Shown one piece after another: positions 35,675-45,973 of a stretch of DNA of 64,000 nucleotides; position 1 is the first letter of the stretch; each line of letters opens with the position of its first letter. Source of the DNA: Odontocerum albicorne (lineage: Eukaryota > Arthropoda > Insecta > Trichoptera > Odontoceridae); the NCBI GenBank assembly GCA_949825065.1, contig OX463842.1:2301501-2365500 (forward strand). Direction: 5' to 3'. The notes under the pieces are model-generated. The model saw only the letters and a list, made by a program, of their open reading frames with translations, was not told where the DNA came from and did not search any database. Position numbers and translations under genes: made by a program.

Positions 35675-36266
35675 CACATATTTCTCAACATCAATAGTAG
35701 AAAATACATTTAAAAGATGAGCTTTAACAAGCTCTGGTCTCATCTAATTACTCCCCCGACCGAGATACACCCCATTAATATGGGACGAGCCTGGCCGCGA
35801 GGACACCAGATGTTTTTCAGCCCACACCCTTGTACATATAGACTAAAAAATAATACAAGGTAGAAAAAATAAACCCACAAATACAACATCAGGTTAACTG
35901 TCAGCAAAAAAAAAAGAGAAAACTTGATAGAAATCAAAATATGTTCTATACTATTCTTGTGGATATTTTTTAAAAACATTCAATTATCTCAATGTTATTT
36001 TATGCATCTTGAGCGCTGCATATTCTTTCAATCAGCAATATTTTTGAATGTCATCATTACTTATTATATCAAACAGTGTTTTTCCCTACAATCTACCTAA
36101 CGCTTTAATTTCTAGCACAGCTTAAGACAGGGAGGTGTTTTGGATATTTACTTGTTAAAATTAAAAAAGAAGGTTAGAATATTCGATCAATCAAATACCT
36201 CTTTTATAAACCCCTACCCGTTTGCAAAGGTATGGTTAACCCGTTTAAGGAAGCTGAATAGCGTAC
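35675..36266. other. Intron next to the exon, no element recognised
   Basis: Includes the donor gtacgc at 36266-36261 (minus strand). The rest is unremarkable. Confidence 0.45.
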
Positions 36267-36347
36267 CTGTTTCCATTCCACCTTGTCGATGACTTCCGCT
36301 CCGGGGGCGCTGCTTTCAGTGATGGGGGGTCGGAGAAGCGACACGTA
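36267..36347 (-). CDS. rdgC: rdgC/PPEF-like phosphatase, small internal exon
   Basis: A 27-codon exon, phase 0 at both ends, with acceptor ttgttacag on its 5' side and donor gtacgc on its 3' side (minus strand). It encodes YVSLLRPPITESSAPGAEVI followed by DKVEWKQ. In RdgC/PPEF proteins an RGKYVSxLRPP stretch follows the VHGG/LDLIxSxDRGK segment, and EWKQ/EWQQ precedes V/IFDIxWSDP, so this exon joins the other two without gap. It is too short to appear as an independent open frame; splice sites and homology define it. Because it is symmetric (81 bases), skipping it would keep the frame and remove the variable loop before WSDP. Confidence 0.93.
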
Positions 36348-36494
36348 CTGTAACAACATAAAAAAAACGTTTGTTAGTGAAAGAAATAGTTCGAATTAAA
36401 TCACGGTTAAATGTTATTTTAAAATATTTATCATATGGTTAAGTAAAAAGTTTTGATATAAATGGAAGAATGAGTTCTTGGAGTAAATTAATGT

Positions 36495-36612
36495 TGGAGC
36501 AAACTAAGGAATTCTGTTATATGGGAAGTATTTTTTTCAGATGATGGAATAGTTAGGAGGGATATTGAACGGCGTGTAGCGAAATGCCATGTTTACACGA
36601 GCTTAGTGCTTG
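36495..36612 (+). pseudogene. Reverse transcriptase fragment (RTE-like)
   Basis: Reads LEQTKEFCYMGSIFF and, after a one-base shift, SDDGIVRRDIERRVAKC. This is the EQVKEFxYLGSxFSxDGKxxxDIxRRV motif of RTE-like elements. The DNA resembles the segment that flanks the mariner foldback at 42290-42340 and 43107-43150. It is a short isolated relic. Confidence 0.7.
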
Positions 36613-36700
36613 TCTAGTTGATAAGACACCTGTCTACCGACCTGGACGTTGCGGGTTCGATTCCATCTGGAACCCAGAGTTTCATAAAAGAGGTGTTCAG
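36612..36700 (+). repeat. tRNA-like repeat head
   Basis: gcttgtctagttgataagac resembles an A box region and gttgcgggttcgattccatc holds a clear B box (GGTTCGATTCC) with T arm. The acceptor ends do not pair well, so this is a tRNA-derived SINE head or tRNA pseudogene. It follows the RT fragment directly. Confidence 0.5.
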
Positions 36701-37187
36701 TCTTGGCTTCTCTTCAGACATCATAAATATTTTTCGAATTAGTTGGAAGAGATTGTGATTTGCAAATAATTCCACAAGGTTGTACTGGTTACATTTTTTA
36801 TACGTGATTCACTCGGGCGTTGCTGTAGCTGCCAGGCGTGATTTGTTTAATAATAGAGGGTTCGAGTTACAGTTTGAGGAGAGTTTCTTCTATAAACGGC
36901 GCTATATAAAATTTTCCTTTGAAAATTGAAAAGAAAGAGATCATAAAATTACAGAAGGAATTGGTTCAATATATGTAGAATATTAGAAAAAAGTATTTAA
37001 TCCTCTGATGTATAAATTTCGACCTTAAAACGGTAATGTTGAAAAACCATACAATTGAACCAGTAGGGCCAATACATTATGCATATTTTTTTAAATGATA
37101 ATGAAATATTTAATGATAATAAATAACAGTTTATATATTCATATAAAATAAAAACATATTCTTTTCCCCCTATCATGCTTAATTTCT

Positions 37188-37278
37188 ATTGTAATTTATT
37201 TTTATCAACCACTGTTTATTCGACTTTTTTGTAACGGTATAACCCTACCGGTTTCAAGGTTTTCGCCTCATCTTCAGG
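37188..37278 (-). mobile_element. Half of a hairpin element with hammerhead-like core
   Basis: Only one arm is present (attgtaatttatttttatca to tcatcttcagg). On the minus strand 37277-37231 reads ctgaaga, tgaggcgaaaacctt, gaaa, and then ccggta...taccgtta. This has the order CUGANGA, stem II, GAAA, stem III of a hammerhead ribozyme core. No stem I can be drawn. Confidence 0.6.
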
Positions 37279-37329
37279 TCAAAGTAAGTACATCGATCAA
37301 AACATCTGGTAAACAGTTATATCCCAAAA

Positions 37330-37412
37330 ACCTAAAACCAGTATTTATGGAGATATTAAAGATTTTAGAAGCAATGTGTACTAGTTACACATCACAGGGA
37401 AGGAAGGATAAA
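37330..37412 (-). mobile_element. piggyBac-type MITE end
   Basis: Reverse complement of the family's left end: ttagaagcaatgtgtactag and ttacacatcacagggaagga. No TTAA is retained. Confidence 0.65.
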
Positions 37413-37419
37413 AAAAAAC

Positions 37420-38150
37420 CCTTTACAATATTTTTAATGAGTTTGAATTTATAAAGGTAGCTCTCAGGTTAGTTATTTTCTGTAGAACAATAAATAAAGT
37501 TATCATTCATTTATGTAAGTGTTGATTCTTGTTACGAAACATGGTTTAATTAGTTATCATAATTAGGCTTATCATAATTAGGCGTCTTAACAACTAGGGC
37601 ATAGATATAGTCAATCAACCAATACACATTGAAAACATTTTACAAATATGAGACCGAAATTATTCAGTCTATAATCCAAGAGTGTCAATATTCAATTCGT
37701 ATCGATGCACTTCTCACTCAAGTACTTATTTATCAAGTATATTCAAATAATAAATAAGCCGTCGTCGCATTCGTATCTGTTTTATTTTTTGCTAACTTCT
37801 AAAACATCTTGCTTCAATCGCTAAAGTGTATTTATATAGTAAAATGTATTTATGTATCGAACGTTTAAATCCAGCTTGCAGTAGAAAACATTTCTCAATG
37901 AAAAATGTGAGGCATCCCTTTAGAACGAGCCCGTATCACGGTGGCAACCGATCACTATATCTATACTGCACTCGTACTGGTACATTAGGGGTCAGAAAGC
38001 TTGAAAAATGAGAGCTTATTTTTTTTTTAAATATGGACAGCAATTTTTACTCGAATCTAAAATACACGGACTCTTTCTTTCGATTTTTCTTTCTGGGCAT
38101 GGAGTGACCCGAATTGATGGTAAAAGAATTATCTGTAAACCAACGTATCA
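37420..38150. other. Intronic DNA, no gene seen
   Basis: Frames at 37826-38205 lack motifs. Confidence 0.4.
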
Positions 38151-38154
38151 TACA

Positions 38155-38708
38155 TCTGTTATGGCCTTTTGCAACGAGAACACTTTTAGAATTTCAACTG
38201 TGTAATTTTATTTGTATAATCGTTGAATTTCATTGAAGTCTAATATTAACAGTATTTTAGAAGTAATAATAACGATGATGTTAACATCGTAGTGGTTTTA
38301 AGAATAATGATTGCTGCCTCTGATATGACGTCCTATTTAAAGCAAAGATAACCATACGCACGACCCTTAGATAGATTAAGAAGGAATTAGTCGGGTATGT
38401 TATCGTTGCCCTTAAGGTCAAATCGATATCAGACGATTTATCTGGAATGTATCGTTCGCTGTTTACTTACATTTAGTGATATGAAATCTTTATTGAATTT
38501 GGATAGTAAGCAGCTCGTGATAATTCAGACAGATGATAAATTTAAACATAATACATTGAGTTAAGTTTGACATACACGTGATAACACTAATATTTATTGG
38601 ATGTAGATAACATTGAACAGATATGGTTTACATTGATAAGCTTAACATTGGTTTGCATGCTTACTTATAATATTTATTGGATGTGGATAAGAGTTTATGA
38701 TAAGATTA
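38155..38708 (+). repeat. Dispersed repeat of unknown class (copy 1)
   Basis: About 550 bp shared with 57760-58307 in the same orientation. Common words: gattgctgcctctgatatga, cgacccttagatagattaag, gttatcgttgcccttaaggt, gtttgacatacacgtgataa. It contains a palindrome (gatgttaacatc near 38277). No reverse transcriptase, TIR or tRNA head could be assigned. Confidence 0.8.
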
Positions 38709-38999
38709 GCATATTAACATTGGTAGGGATACATGACATCATGTTTTGCAATTCACTCGGCTCGATTTTGAAATGATCTTCCTGGCTCAATCAGATTATG
38801 CTGCATTCTTATCGATATTTAAGTATAAACTAATGAAACATTTTTATCGAAGATTTTATCTTGAACTTTGTGGAACGGCACATTAGAATAACAATAAATT
38901 ATTTTTTATATCACCAATTGCATTAATCCCTCTACACTTATTTCTATCTCCTTTCCCGAATAACTTCAGGCAGAATTTATTTAATTATTAATTTTTTTA

Positions 39000-39480
39000 T
39001 TTATTATTACACATGACAAGAAATATATATATAATTTGCGAGAAACAACAGGATTTAATTTGGACATACAATTTTAATAGATCTGGGTTTGTTGCCTTTC
39101 ATTTGTCGTATCCCCAATAAACTAGACTTTTGCCTGTATCCCACTGAGGATATTTAATATGAAAAACTAAATCGATACTTCTTTCTGATTTTTGATTACA
39201 CAAAAACAAAACCCCGTTGCTCGTTCTCATCAACCTGACAAACAGTGACACTCAATTACAACTGGAAACATCATGCGAAATTAAACTCTTCACACATCAT
39301 CACTCCAGAAATATCAAAAACCTTCATCCCACAATATGCCGCACACAATCATAAGAATAAAAATAAAAACAAAAATATACAGAAACACAAATACAAAATC
39401 AACAAGAAGAAACCCACCCTCACGAGCCCACACAAATCTTTTCTACACGTCATTCATCCTGAAAGCCCGAGCACTCAAAA
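39000..39480 (-). repeat. Dispersed repeat, probable LINE 3' end (copy 2)
   Basis: Inverted homologue of 29255-29745 with the same tail, so its 3' end points left (A-rich side near 39000). A related direct repeat of about 65 bases (actccgatcgactgtcttaa and gctccgatcgactgcctaaa) sits at 39490-39550 and 39645-39705, just beyond its 5' side. Confidence 0.65.
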
Positions 39481-39879
39481 TCCTGTCGCAATAACAACCA
39501 CACTCCGATCGACTGTCTTAATGATTTTCCTACATTTTTCTTTATTGAATTCGGCACGCCATTGTATGTCATGGGAGCCAAATAAGCATATTGCCTTTGG
39601 GCAAAAGAGGTTTTAACTCTAGGGATGGTGAACAATAACAATCACGCTCCGATCGACTGCCTAAATTGTTTTCCCTCCTTTGCCTTTATTGAACCAATTC
39701 AATTAGTCGTTGATATCCAATTTCAATAATATGCATTCTAATCTGGTTTTTACTTAAAAGCCTTTTTAATATAATACATTTCTGGTTAGTTAAAATATAT
39801 TGTCACATGTGCACCAGATTGTACTGTATATAATAACAGTATAAAACATCTTCTTATGATTCTTCGATCTTCCAGATCA

Positions 39880-40240
39880 CTCACAGTTGATCGCTCTCAT
39901 TGTGGATTCTACGCATTATCTCCTCATCATTAGCACCCCTGTAAGTGATCAAGGAGCCCACGATATCTAACTAAAGATATGTTCTAAGTCATGCAGTTCA
40001 TTATTTCTTATTGCCGTGTTCGAATGGCCAGTGAATATTAGTTTTGCTGATATCGATGTGCAAGCCGATATTTCTCTCATCGATTCTATACTACGGTGTA
40101 CTTCTACAAGCTCGTTTTCACTGGATTCTACAAAGGCGGTGATATCAGCAAACCGCAAATAACATGTGCATCTTCCTTCCATTGTTGTTATTTCATTTTG
40201 TATATCTAAGGTTCTCCGCACGATGTATTTTCCCAAACAA
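39880..40240 (-). pseudogene. RTE-like reverse transcriptase fragment with FAD box
   Basis: The minus-strand frame reads CYLRFADITAFVESSENELV (family: LRFADDIxxxxES), then VHRSIESMRE, then SISAKLIFTGHSN; downstream in the same frame after a stop comes DIVGSLITYRG and DEEIMRRIHNE. The second Asp of the YADD/FADD box is replaced by Ile. It is a relic of a different subfamily from the copy at 30368. Confidence 0.6.
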
Positions 40241-40296
40241 TTTTTACAGTTTTGGCCATAAAGAATATTCCTGTTATAATCACTTTTCTGCTTTAA

Positions 40297-40891
40297 CTGT
40301 TACCTTCCTGTGATAAAAAAAATCCGTCCGTTCTGGTCCTGTGTATTCAATACACATCAATTTTTAATTTAAAATAGGAAAAATAAGAATATTCATTGCC
40401 AATCGCTTAAATTAATTAAATGTGAAGTCAAAAGTGATAATAATTGAAATTTTATTGCTGAAAAAATTAAAAAAATATTGGCCGACTTTCACAAAATGGG
40501 CCATGCGACCACCTCAAATGGTTGCCCGAAAGCTACTGAAGCGAGCGAACTGAGATTCTATTTCTTGCGTTCCAATATATTGAAGTAGAGTGAGAGTGAG
40601 ATATGAATAGCGTCGCTTCCTCACCCATAGCGGTTTTTTTAGAATGAATATATCTACGTCACACACTAACACACGTTTGATTGTATAGGCGAATTTATTC
40701 CCGATTTTCCCCAAATATCTCTGATGTGGCCGATTAGTGAAAATTATTATTAATATTGTTTTTTTCATTCAATCCGTAAATGTATTACGGAGGAATACCT
40801 AAAATCTGAACTCAGTATCTATTACATTTATAGAGATATTAAAGTTTTTAGAAGCAATGTGTACTAGTTACACATAACAGGTAGGGAAGGG
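40297..40891 (-). mobile_element. piggyBac-type MITE flanked by TTAA
   Basis: 595 bp between TTAA 40293-40296 and TTAA 40892-40895, inverted relative to the 60167 copy. The right end on the plus strand reads acataacaggtagggaaggg; the left end reads taccttcctgtgataaaaa. TTAA target duplication plus CCCTT-like ends is the hallmark of piggyBac-superfamily insertion. It contains a frame (40514-40768) partly shared with the 4110 copy but no transposase motif. Confidence 0.88.
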
Positions 40892-40909
40892 TTAAGCATT
40901 AAGCATCTT

Positions 40910-41640
40910 TGATATTGATGCGCGTTTATCTATTTGTGAATAGATTTAGGATGAGTAGAATGAGGCATCTAATTTCTAACAATATCTTTGAACATGCTGC
41001 CCCATTATACACAGTATAAGGCAATATTATAATCAATGAAGCAGAACACCGCTGGTGTGTTGAACTCACGACATTTCTCCATAATTTGTCTTACATTGAC
41101 AAATTTTTCATGGAATTCACAACTCAAAAGAAAGCCCCTGTTCAAGAGGTATTTGTAAATCTATGTACCTCTCTAGCCATTCATTAATTATAAAGAGTAT
41201 AATTTTAATTGCATGTGGCATTTACGACAAGAACCTTTCTTCGTCTAGTCGTCATAATTATGGCTGACGATCGAGATCTTCATGATGAGGTGTGTACAAT
41301 ATTTATCCTACTATTAATGTCTTCAGTCGGGAGTAAAGCCTCACACAGGGTGGATTTGGTAATATCATTTATTTGATCTGCTCAATAGGAGAGTGCGCGG
41401 CCTGTTGGTCTCATACCAAAAACATTACCATGCATGATAGTCTGTTTGAGACTTGTATTATTTTGTCTCCATATGTGTCTCAAGAAAAGTAATAGCCTTT
41501 AATAACAGATTGTAGAGAGACGAGTGTTTATATGGAGTTGCAATACTATAGACTCGTTAGTTCTCTTTTCTGTAGAATATATTCACAAAATTCATCTACA
41601 GCACCATATCTCGAATATATCAAACATTTTTCTATCAATA
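40910..41640. other. Intronic DNA, possible tRNA-like patch
   Basis: Nothing coding. A tRNA-like phrase (cggcctgttggtctcatacc) occurs near 41399 but lacks a convincing second half. Confidence 0.35.
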
Positions 41641-41689
41641 TAATTTTTTGCCCACGTTTCTACTCCATACAGAAATATAAAGAATACTT

Positions 41690-42338
41690 ATGTTTTACCG
41701 GGTCTCGTTTCAATCTTTATACACCTTCCTCTGTCGTGCTACATTTAACATATCTTTGTCGGGGCAGGCATAGATAATAGAGCGCCACATTTTCGTACGT
41801 CGATACACATTCTTAGCCTCTTCCATATTCATAAACCTTTTCATACAACTTCTATGATTTATCAAACTTTCTACGTTTGCTTCTTTCAGAATATTATTCA
41901 CTTAATTCAATCATTCCTTGGTCTTCCTGTCACACGCTTTCCATTCACGTTTGAACTATACATATATATGTTTTGTTAGTGTTTTTTCATTCGTTACACA
42001 TGTCCAAACCATATCAGCGTGCTCTTCTTCATCTAATTTAATACATCATCCTTAAGTTCACACACATCCCTGCACACTCTATTATGTATTCCGTAATACA
42101 TTGTTACTTCATGTATTTTTATCAATGCACGCATTTCCACAGCATTTTTTTGGCTCTTAGTTTATTTTTTCACCCAAGTTTCACTTCCATAGGTCAAAGT
42201 TAACACCAAAATATTGTACTATTGTGGAGAATTATCTGCAGATTTTGATACTGTTTATATATTTTAGTGTGGCTTTGTTTCCTAACGCTACATGCCATTT
42301 AATATCCTTCTTAACTATTCCATCATCTGAGGAGAAAG
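41690..42338 (-). pseudogene. RTE-like reverse transcriptase relic, C-terminal side
   Basis: On the minus strand the relic runs from the palm-proximal SSDDGIVKKDI (near 42335-42300) through a decayed middle with a segment like TLTKHIY (near 41960) to HRSCMKRFMNMEEAKNVYRR and MWRSIIYACPDKD at 41850-41750. The last part matches the family ending NRRACMKRLMxxxEAR then MWKSIVSAYP. It continues upstream beyond the mariner foldback at 43107-43170, so the foldback split it. Many stops. Confidence 0.65.
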
Positions 42339-42340
42339 TA

Positions 42341-43104
42341 TTAGGTGTCAACATAAGTTGTGTCAGTTTTTTTTTTTTCAAATTTAAAAATGAGCACCAA
42401 AAGTAAAACAAAATGGTAAAGGTTATACGTCATTTGAAACAAAATGATCTGTTCTATAAGATATAGTGTTTGTTTTTACATTACATATATTATTTTATTT
42501 GTTTACAAGCCTTCAAAATGGAACGTCAAGTAGACAAGAGGGAGCATTTTCGACACCTCTTTCTGTTCGCGTTCAATCGAAGAAATAAAGCTGCCAACGC
42601 TGCTCGCAATATTTGCGAAGTGTACGGTGAAGATGCCATGAATAAAAGAACAGCTCGTCGATGGTTCTTGCGCTTCAAATACGGTAATTTCGATCTGAAA
42701 GATGTGGAGCGTTTCGGACGACCAGTGGTCTTCGATGAGGACCGCTTAAACCATATAATTCATGAAGATCCCCGAAATGCAAAAACTATCGACGAGCTGT
42801 TCTTTCATTCATAGCATCTTCACCGTACACTTGGCAAATATTGCGAGCAGCGTTGGCAGCTTTATTCCCTCGATTGAACGCGAACAGAAATAGGTGTCGA
42901 ATATGCTCACTTTTGTCTACTTGACATTCCATTTTGAAGGCTTGTAATCAAATAAAATAATATATGTAACGTAAAAGCAAACACAACACCTTGTAGAACA
43001 GAAAATTTTCTTTTGAATGACGTAGAACCTTTACCATTTTGTTTTACTTTTGGTGCTCATTTTTAATTGAAAAAAAAACGGACACAACTTATGTTAACAC
43101 CCAA
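42341..43104. mobile_element. mariner-derived head-to-head foldback
   Basis: 764 bp flanked by TA (42339-42340 and 43105-43106). The ends are near-perfect inverted repeats, ttaggtgtcaacataagttg on the left and the complement of caacttatgttaacacccaa on the right. The inversion is not limited to the TIR: about 280-300 bases at each side, including the 5' UTR and the first about 45 transposase codons, are mutual inverted copies (42341-42640 against 42816-43104). The loop of about 170 bases holds further N-terminal codons present only once. Catalytic domains are absent. It was mobilised or formed as one unit, since one TA duplication encloses both halves. Confidence 0.88.
42518..42814 (+). pseudogene. 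mariner transposase N-terminal domain in the foldback
   Basis: From ATG 42518 the frame reads MERQVDKREHFRHLFLFAFN, then KAANAARNICEVYGEDAMNK, then RWFLRFKYGNFDLKDVERFG, then RPVVFDEDRLNHIIHEDPRN. This is the two helix-turn-helix DNA-binding region and GRP-like linker of a mariner transposase, with HFRHLxLFxF and WFxRFxxGxFxLxD motifs. It stops at 42814 where the inverted arm begins. It lacks the DD34D catalytic domain; if translated it would be a DNA-binding fragment only. Confidence 0.82.
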
Positions 43105-43106
43105 TA

Positions 43107-43170
43107 CTATCCAAATAGCAGAATTCCACAACTTGCTCCAATCTTTCATTATTCATCCATTGATGTAGCT
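43107..43170 (-). pseudogene. RTE-like relic, part split off by the foldback
   Basis: The minus strand reads LEQVVEFCYLD up to the TA target, continuing into SSDDGIVKKDI on the other side of the foldback. The parallel fragment at 36495 (LEQTKEFCYMG, SDDGIVRRDI) shows what the uninterrupted order looks like. Confidence 0.65.
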
Positions 43171-43201
43171 AATTAAACTAAATATACTCGTGTATTATTT
43201 A

Positions 43202-43297
43202 TAGTTAAGGCCTTAACATTGTGGAGATTTAAAGACATTGTAATTTGTCTTATCAAACAGTAGAATAAACGGTGCTTGATAAAACAAATTACAATTA
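43202..43297. mobile_element. Hairpin element, minimal copy
   Basis: Starts with the family tail in inverted orientation (tagttaaggccttaacattg and gtggagatttaaagacattg), followed by short arms (attgtaatttgtcttatcaa and ttgataaaacaaattacaat). The centre with the conserved gaaaccggta core is lost. Confidence 0.78.
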
Positions 43298-43299
43298 AT

Positions 43300-44080
43300 A
43301 AACTCGTTTAATATTTGAAACCAAGACAACGCTTAAAAACAAGGCAATCAAACTTTTGCAAATAACTTCTAAGATTCGTTACCGCTGGTTTGCCAACTCT
43401 TGCTGAATGTGTGCCTCATCCCGTAAATTCGTTGCACTTTTACTGTAGTCGTTCAACAAACAGCCGCCTCCTGCATTAGTACACGCGCCCCTCTCTTTGT
43501 TATTTTGTATAACCATAACAACTTCATCCATAATATTTTTATTGAACTCCAAATTTTACAGAAACATGAATCGAAAGTTAACACGGAGAAAACTTAACAA
43601 TGAAATAAAAATTAATTAATTTGTGATCCAAATTTATGCGTTTTGCTTGAATAATATATCCCCATCTTTCGATACTAACATATCTCATATACAAGCAAGG
43701 GGAAAAAATGTTAAGAAGTTTTATCGTCGATATTCATGAATTACGACAGCATAAAACACTTGTCTAGATAGTTAAAAAAACTTAATATTTTTACATGTAA
43801 AAGAATTTTTCTGTGTCAGATGATGTCTATTGAAATAGGCTTGTAAATGTTGGGTCCCGTATTCGAAACCCTTTTACTTTCCCTGTGGTTCCCCAGTCTT
43901 AATTGTATATCATAATATTGGCAAAGTACCTTATAATTCGCAATAATATAGTTGAAGGCAAACGCGGTTCGATTTGTAGCTTTTCTTGAATTCAGGAATA
44001 CACGTATGTCCTACGAGCTGTTCAAAGTACAGGCAAAATATGTCGCCAACAGCACATCTTTAAGACTAATAAAAATAAAA
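43300..44080. other. Intronic DNA; may hold older Penelope-like sequence
   Basis: No motif of the Penelope-like reverse transcriptase was recognised here, although the endonuclease remnant that follows would have had one upstream. Confidence 0.35.
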
Positions 44081-44084
44081 TGAT

Positions 44085-44435
44085 GAGCAATAGAGACACG
44101 GAAAGTACAACAACTCAATCCGGAGTTTACAAATTAGAATACAATGATTGTTTATATTTTTATATTAGCAAGACAAAAAGAAAATTCGAAAAACGAGTTA
44201 AGTAACATTTAAAATGCCTCAGCAATAATATTTTTTCACTAACCACCTAATTGAAAATAACCATTCCTTTGATATCAATCGTGGTTTGCGGATTATACAC
44301 ATAAGCCGAGGGGGGCTGCAGCTTGACAATTTAGAAATTATCGAGATTAAAAAATGTATAAAATTTATTCTAAATATTGTCAACAACCAAACCAATATTA
44401 ATAATAGCCCTCTGTTTAATATGTTTCCTATTTAA
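44085..44435 (+). pseudogene. Penelope-like element, GIY-YIG endonuclease remnant
   Basis: The frame near 44111 reads SGVYKLEYNDCLYFYISKTK and RKFEKRVK, the GIY-YIG core (GVY, then YIS in place of YIG) with the catalytic Arg region, then a stop and a frame change. From 44244 the rest follows: HLIENNHSFDINRGLRIIHI, then LQLDNLEIIEIKKCIKFILN, then INNSPLFNMFPI and a stop ending at 44435. In Penelope-like elements the C-terminal endonuclease has this arrangement, with ENNHSF, LxxLExxEI and NxSPLF near the end. The Gly of YIG is Ser and a stop interrupts the frame, so it is dead. It is followed about 190 bases later by a hammerhead-like core, as expected for terminal repeats of this class. Confidence 0.82.
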
Positions 44436-44621
44436 AATCCACCCCCCTGGATATCCAGACCCTGGCCTGCCCGAAAGACTCATTTTCATTTTAATTGTTT
44501 TCCCAACTCCATTTACCATTGAATCACATCTCTCCCCCCTTCTCTCTCCCTACCTCATTCCTCTTATATTATCTACACTTGTACAGGAAATGTATTTTTA
44601 GCAAATTTAGTTGATCTTCAT

Positions 44622-44656
44622 CTGACGATGAAGATGGCGGTCTTCGAAACCGGTAG
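44622..44656 (+). ncRNA. Hammerhead-like core 3' of the Penelope-like remnant
   Basis: The order is ctgacga, one unpaired t, stem II gaaga/tcttc (loop tggcgg), gaaa, then ccggta. This fits the invariant CUGANGA and GAAA boxes of a hammerhead ribozyme with a perfect five-pair stem II. Stem III can form only A-U and C-G pairs around a two-base loop, cleavage would be after GUA, and stem I is not evident. A competing hairpin (cttcatc/gatgaag) overlaps the first box. Penelope-like elements are known to carry hammerheads in their terminal repeats, which supports the reading; activity is unproven. Confidence 0.5.
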
Positions 44657-44879
44657 TGAACCCAAAAATAAATTAGTTGTGAACACAAAAATAAAAAATA
44701 AGTGTTTTATTTACTTATTTTTCCTTTTATGGTACATAAAACATGGCACCACAAAGTGAAACTAAAGTCTTTTAGAAGTATCAAGAAACATCTTGAAGAC
44801 GTTCATCTTTATCCCCGTTCCCTTTCTCTCATTATCAATGTTTTGAAACACTTCAACACATACGAATTGGTTATTTGGA

Positions 44880-45118
44880 TATGCTGAAGAGGATGGCTGG
44901 AAAAGTAAATTCTCTTCGGCTTCATTAATCGAGGCTTAGAACTTCTATAGAAGACACGGAACTCAGTTTATAATAACACTAGTTGAAAGTACTACCGTAT
45001 AACTTTGCAGATAAACCCTTACCAGAAAAGACTTCCTGTTTCATGTATCATCAGGAATTAAACCCAAAACTCCCAGGTGATATTGGAGCGTCGTACCAAC
45101 GGGGCCAAAAAAGTTTAA
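44880..45118 (-). repeat. SINE-like repeat, second copy
   Basis: The minus-strand head holds ggccccgttggtacgacgct (A-box-like) and gggtttaattcctg (B-box-like). The body shares the ttaatcgag words and general order with 9045-9362. The left end lies near 44880. Confidence 0.45.
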
Positions 45119-45129
45119 ACAAAATAAAT

Positions 45130-45855
45130 ATTTAAAGCCGTAATTTATAAAGATACCTTATTATAATATAAAAAAGGAAAATTTATACATCGCTGTTTCG
45201 AGAACTAATCATTTTTGAAGCTGGACACGAAACCCGTGCCTATAACACTCGGACAAAATGTTAACTGAAACAACGTAATAAATTTCTTGTTTTTATGAAT
45301 CATTAAATAAACCATCTGGTGTTGGTTCCATTTGACATTTCAAAACAATAATAGGATAAAATAAATTGAAATATTACTTTTATTCCACTAAAATATTATT
45401 ATTAACAATTTGAGGTGAAAACTAACATTTACAAAAAAAGGAAATCATTAAATACTGCCAAAAAAAAACACTTTTATTGACTAAAACCGATCAAAATGTG
45501 GACTATAAATAAAATGGAATACTGTGCATAGCTTCAGGAATACAAACAAAGTTTATCCCGAATTCAAAGCAGAGGTATATTTATTTTAATCTACGTAAAT
45601 CTAAGTATTACTGTATTCCGGGTATCAGCAGATTTTTACATTAAAGCGAAAGGAAATCCTGAAAAATACATTTTCACAATAAATTCGCTCAATCCGAGAT
45701 CTTAAAGCATTTGCTTTATACCGCTTGTCGATTTCCATCCAACTAAAGTGGATATTATTTGTAAACATTTCGTTTTATTTCGTACAATTTTTCCTTTGGT
45801 TATAATTTCCAAGAAAAGATAGAAATTATATAAATATATGTTAACATTCATCCCT
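45130..45855. other. Intronic DNA, no gene seen
   Basis: AT-rich; no motif recognised. Confidence 0.4.
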
Positions 45856-45857
45856 GA

Positions 45858-45935
45858 TGTAATCAGAGATGAATGTGAACTTAAGACTGATGTATTAAGT
45901 AAGATCAAGAAAAGTACTCTGATAAATCAATCGGA
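45858..45935 (+). repeat. Short RTE-like family fragment
   Basis: gatgaatgtgaacttaagac and the following words match, in opposite orientation, the segments at 3940-3970 and 42040-42075 of the RTE-like family. Confidence 0.4.
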
Positions 45936-45973
45936 TGAGGTTTTTTTGGAGTGTTTTACCCCGTGGTTTGATT

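Noticed and set aside
35394..35743. Frames on both strands that start with similar residues (KPSEPS)
   Set aside because: The residues come from the inverted terminal repeats of a short element.
36612..36700. Functional tRNA gene
   Set aside because: The B box is good, but acceptor and D-arm pairing are poor, and it abuts an RT fragment as SINE heads do.
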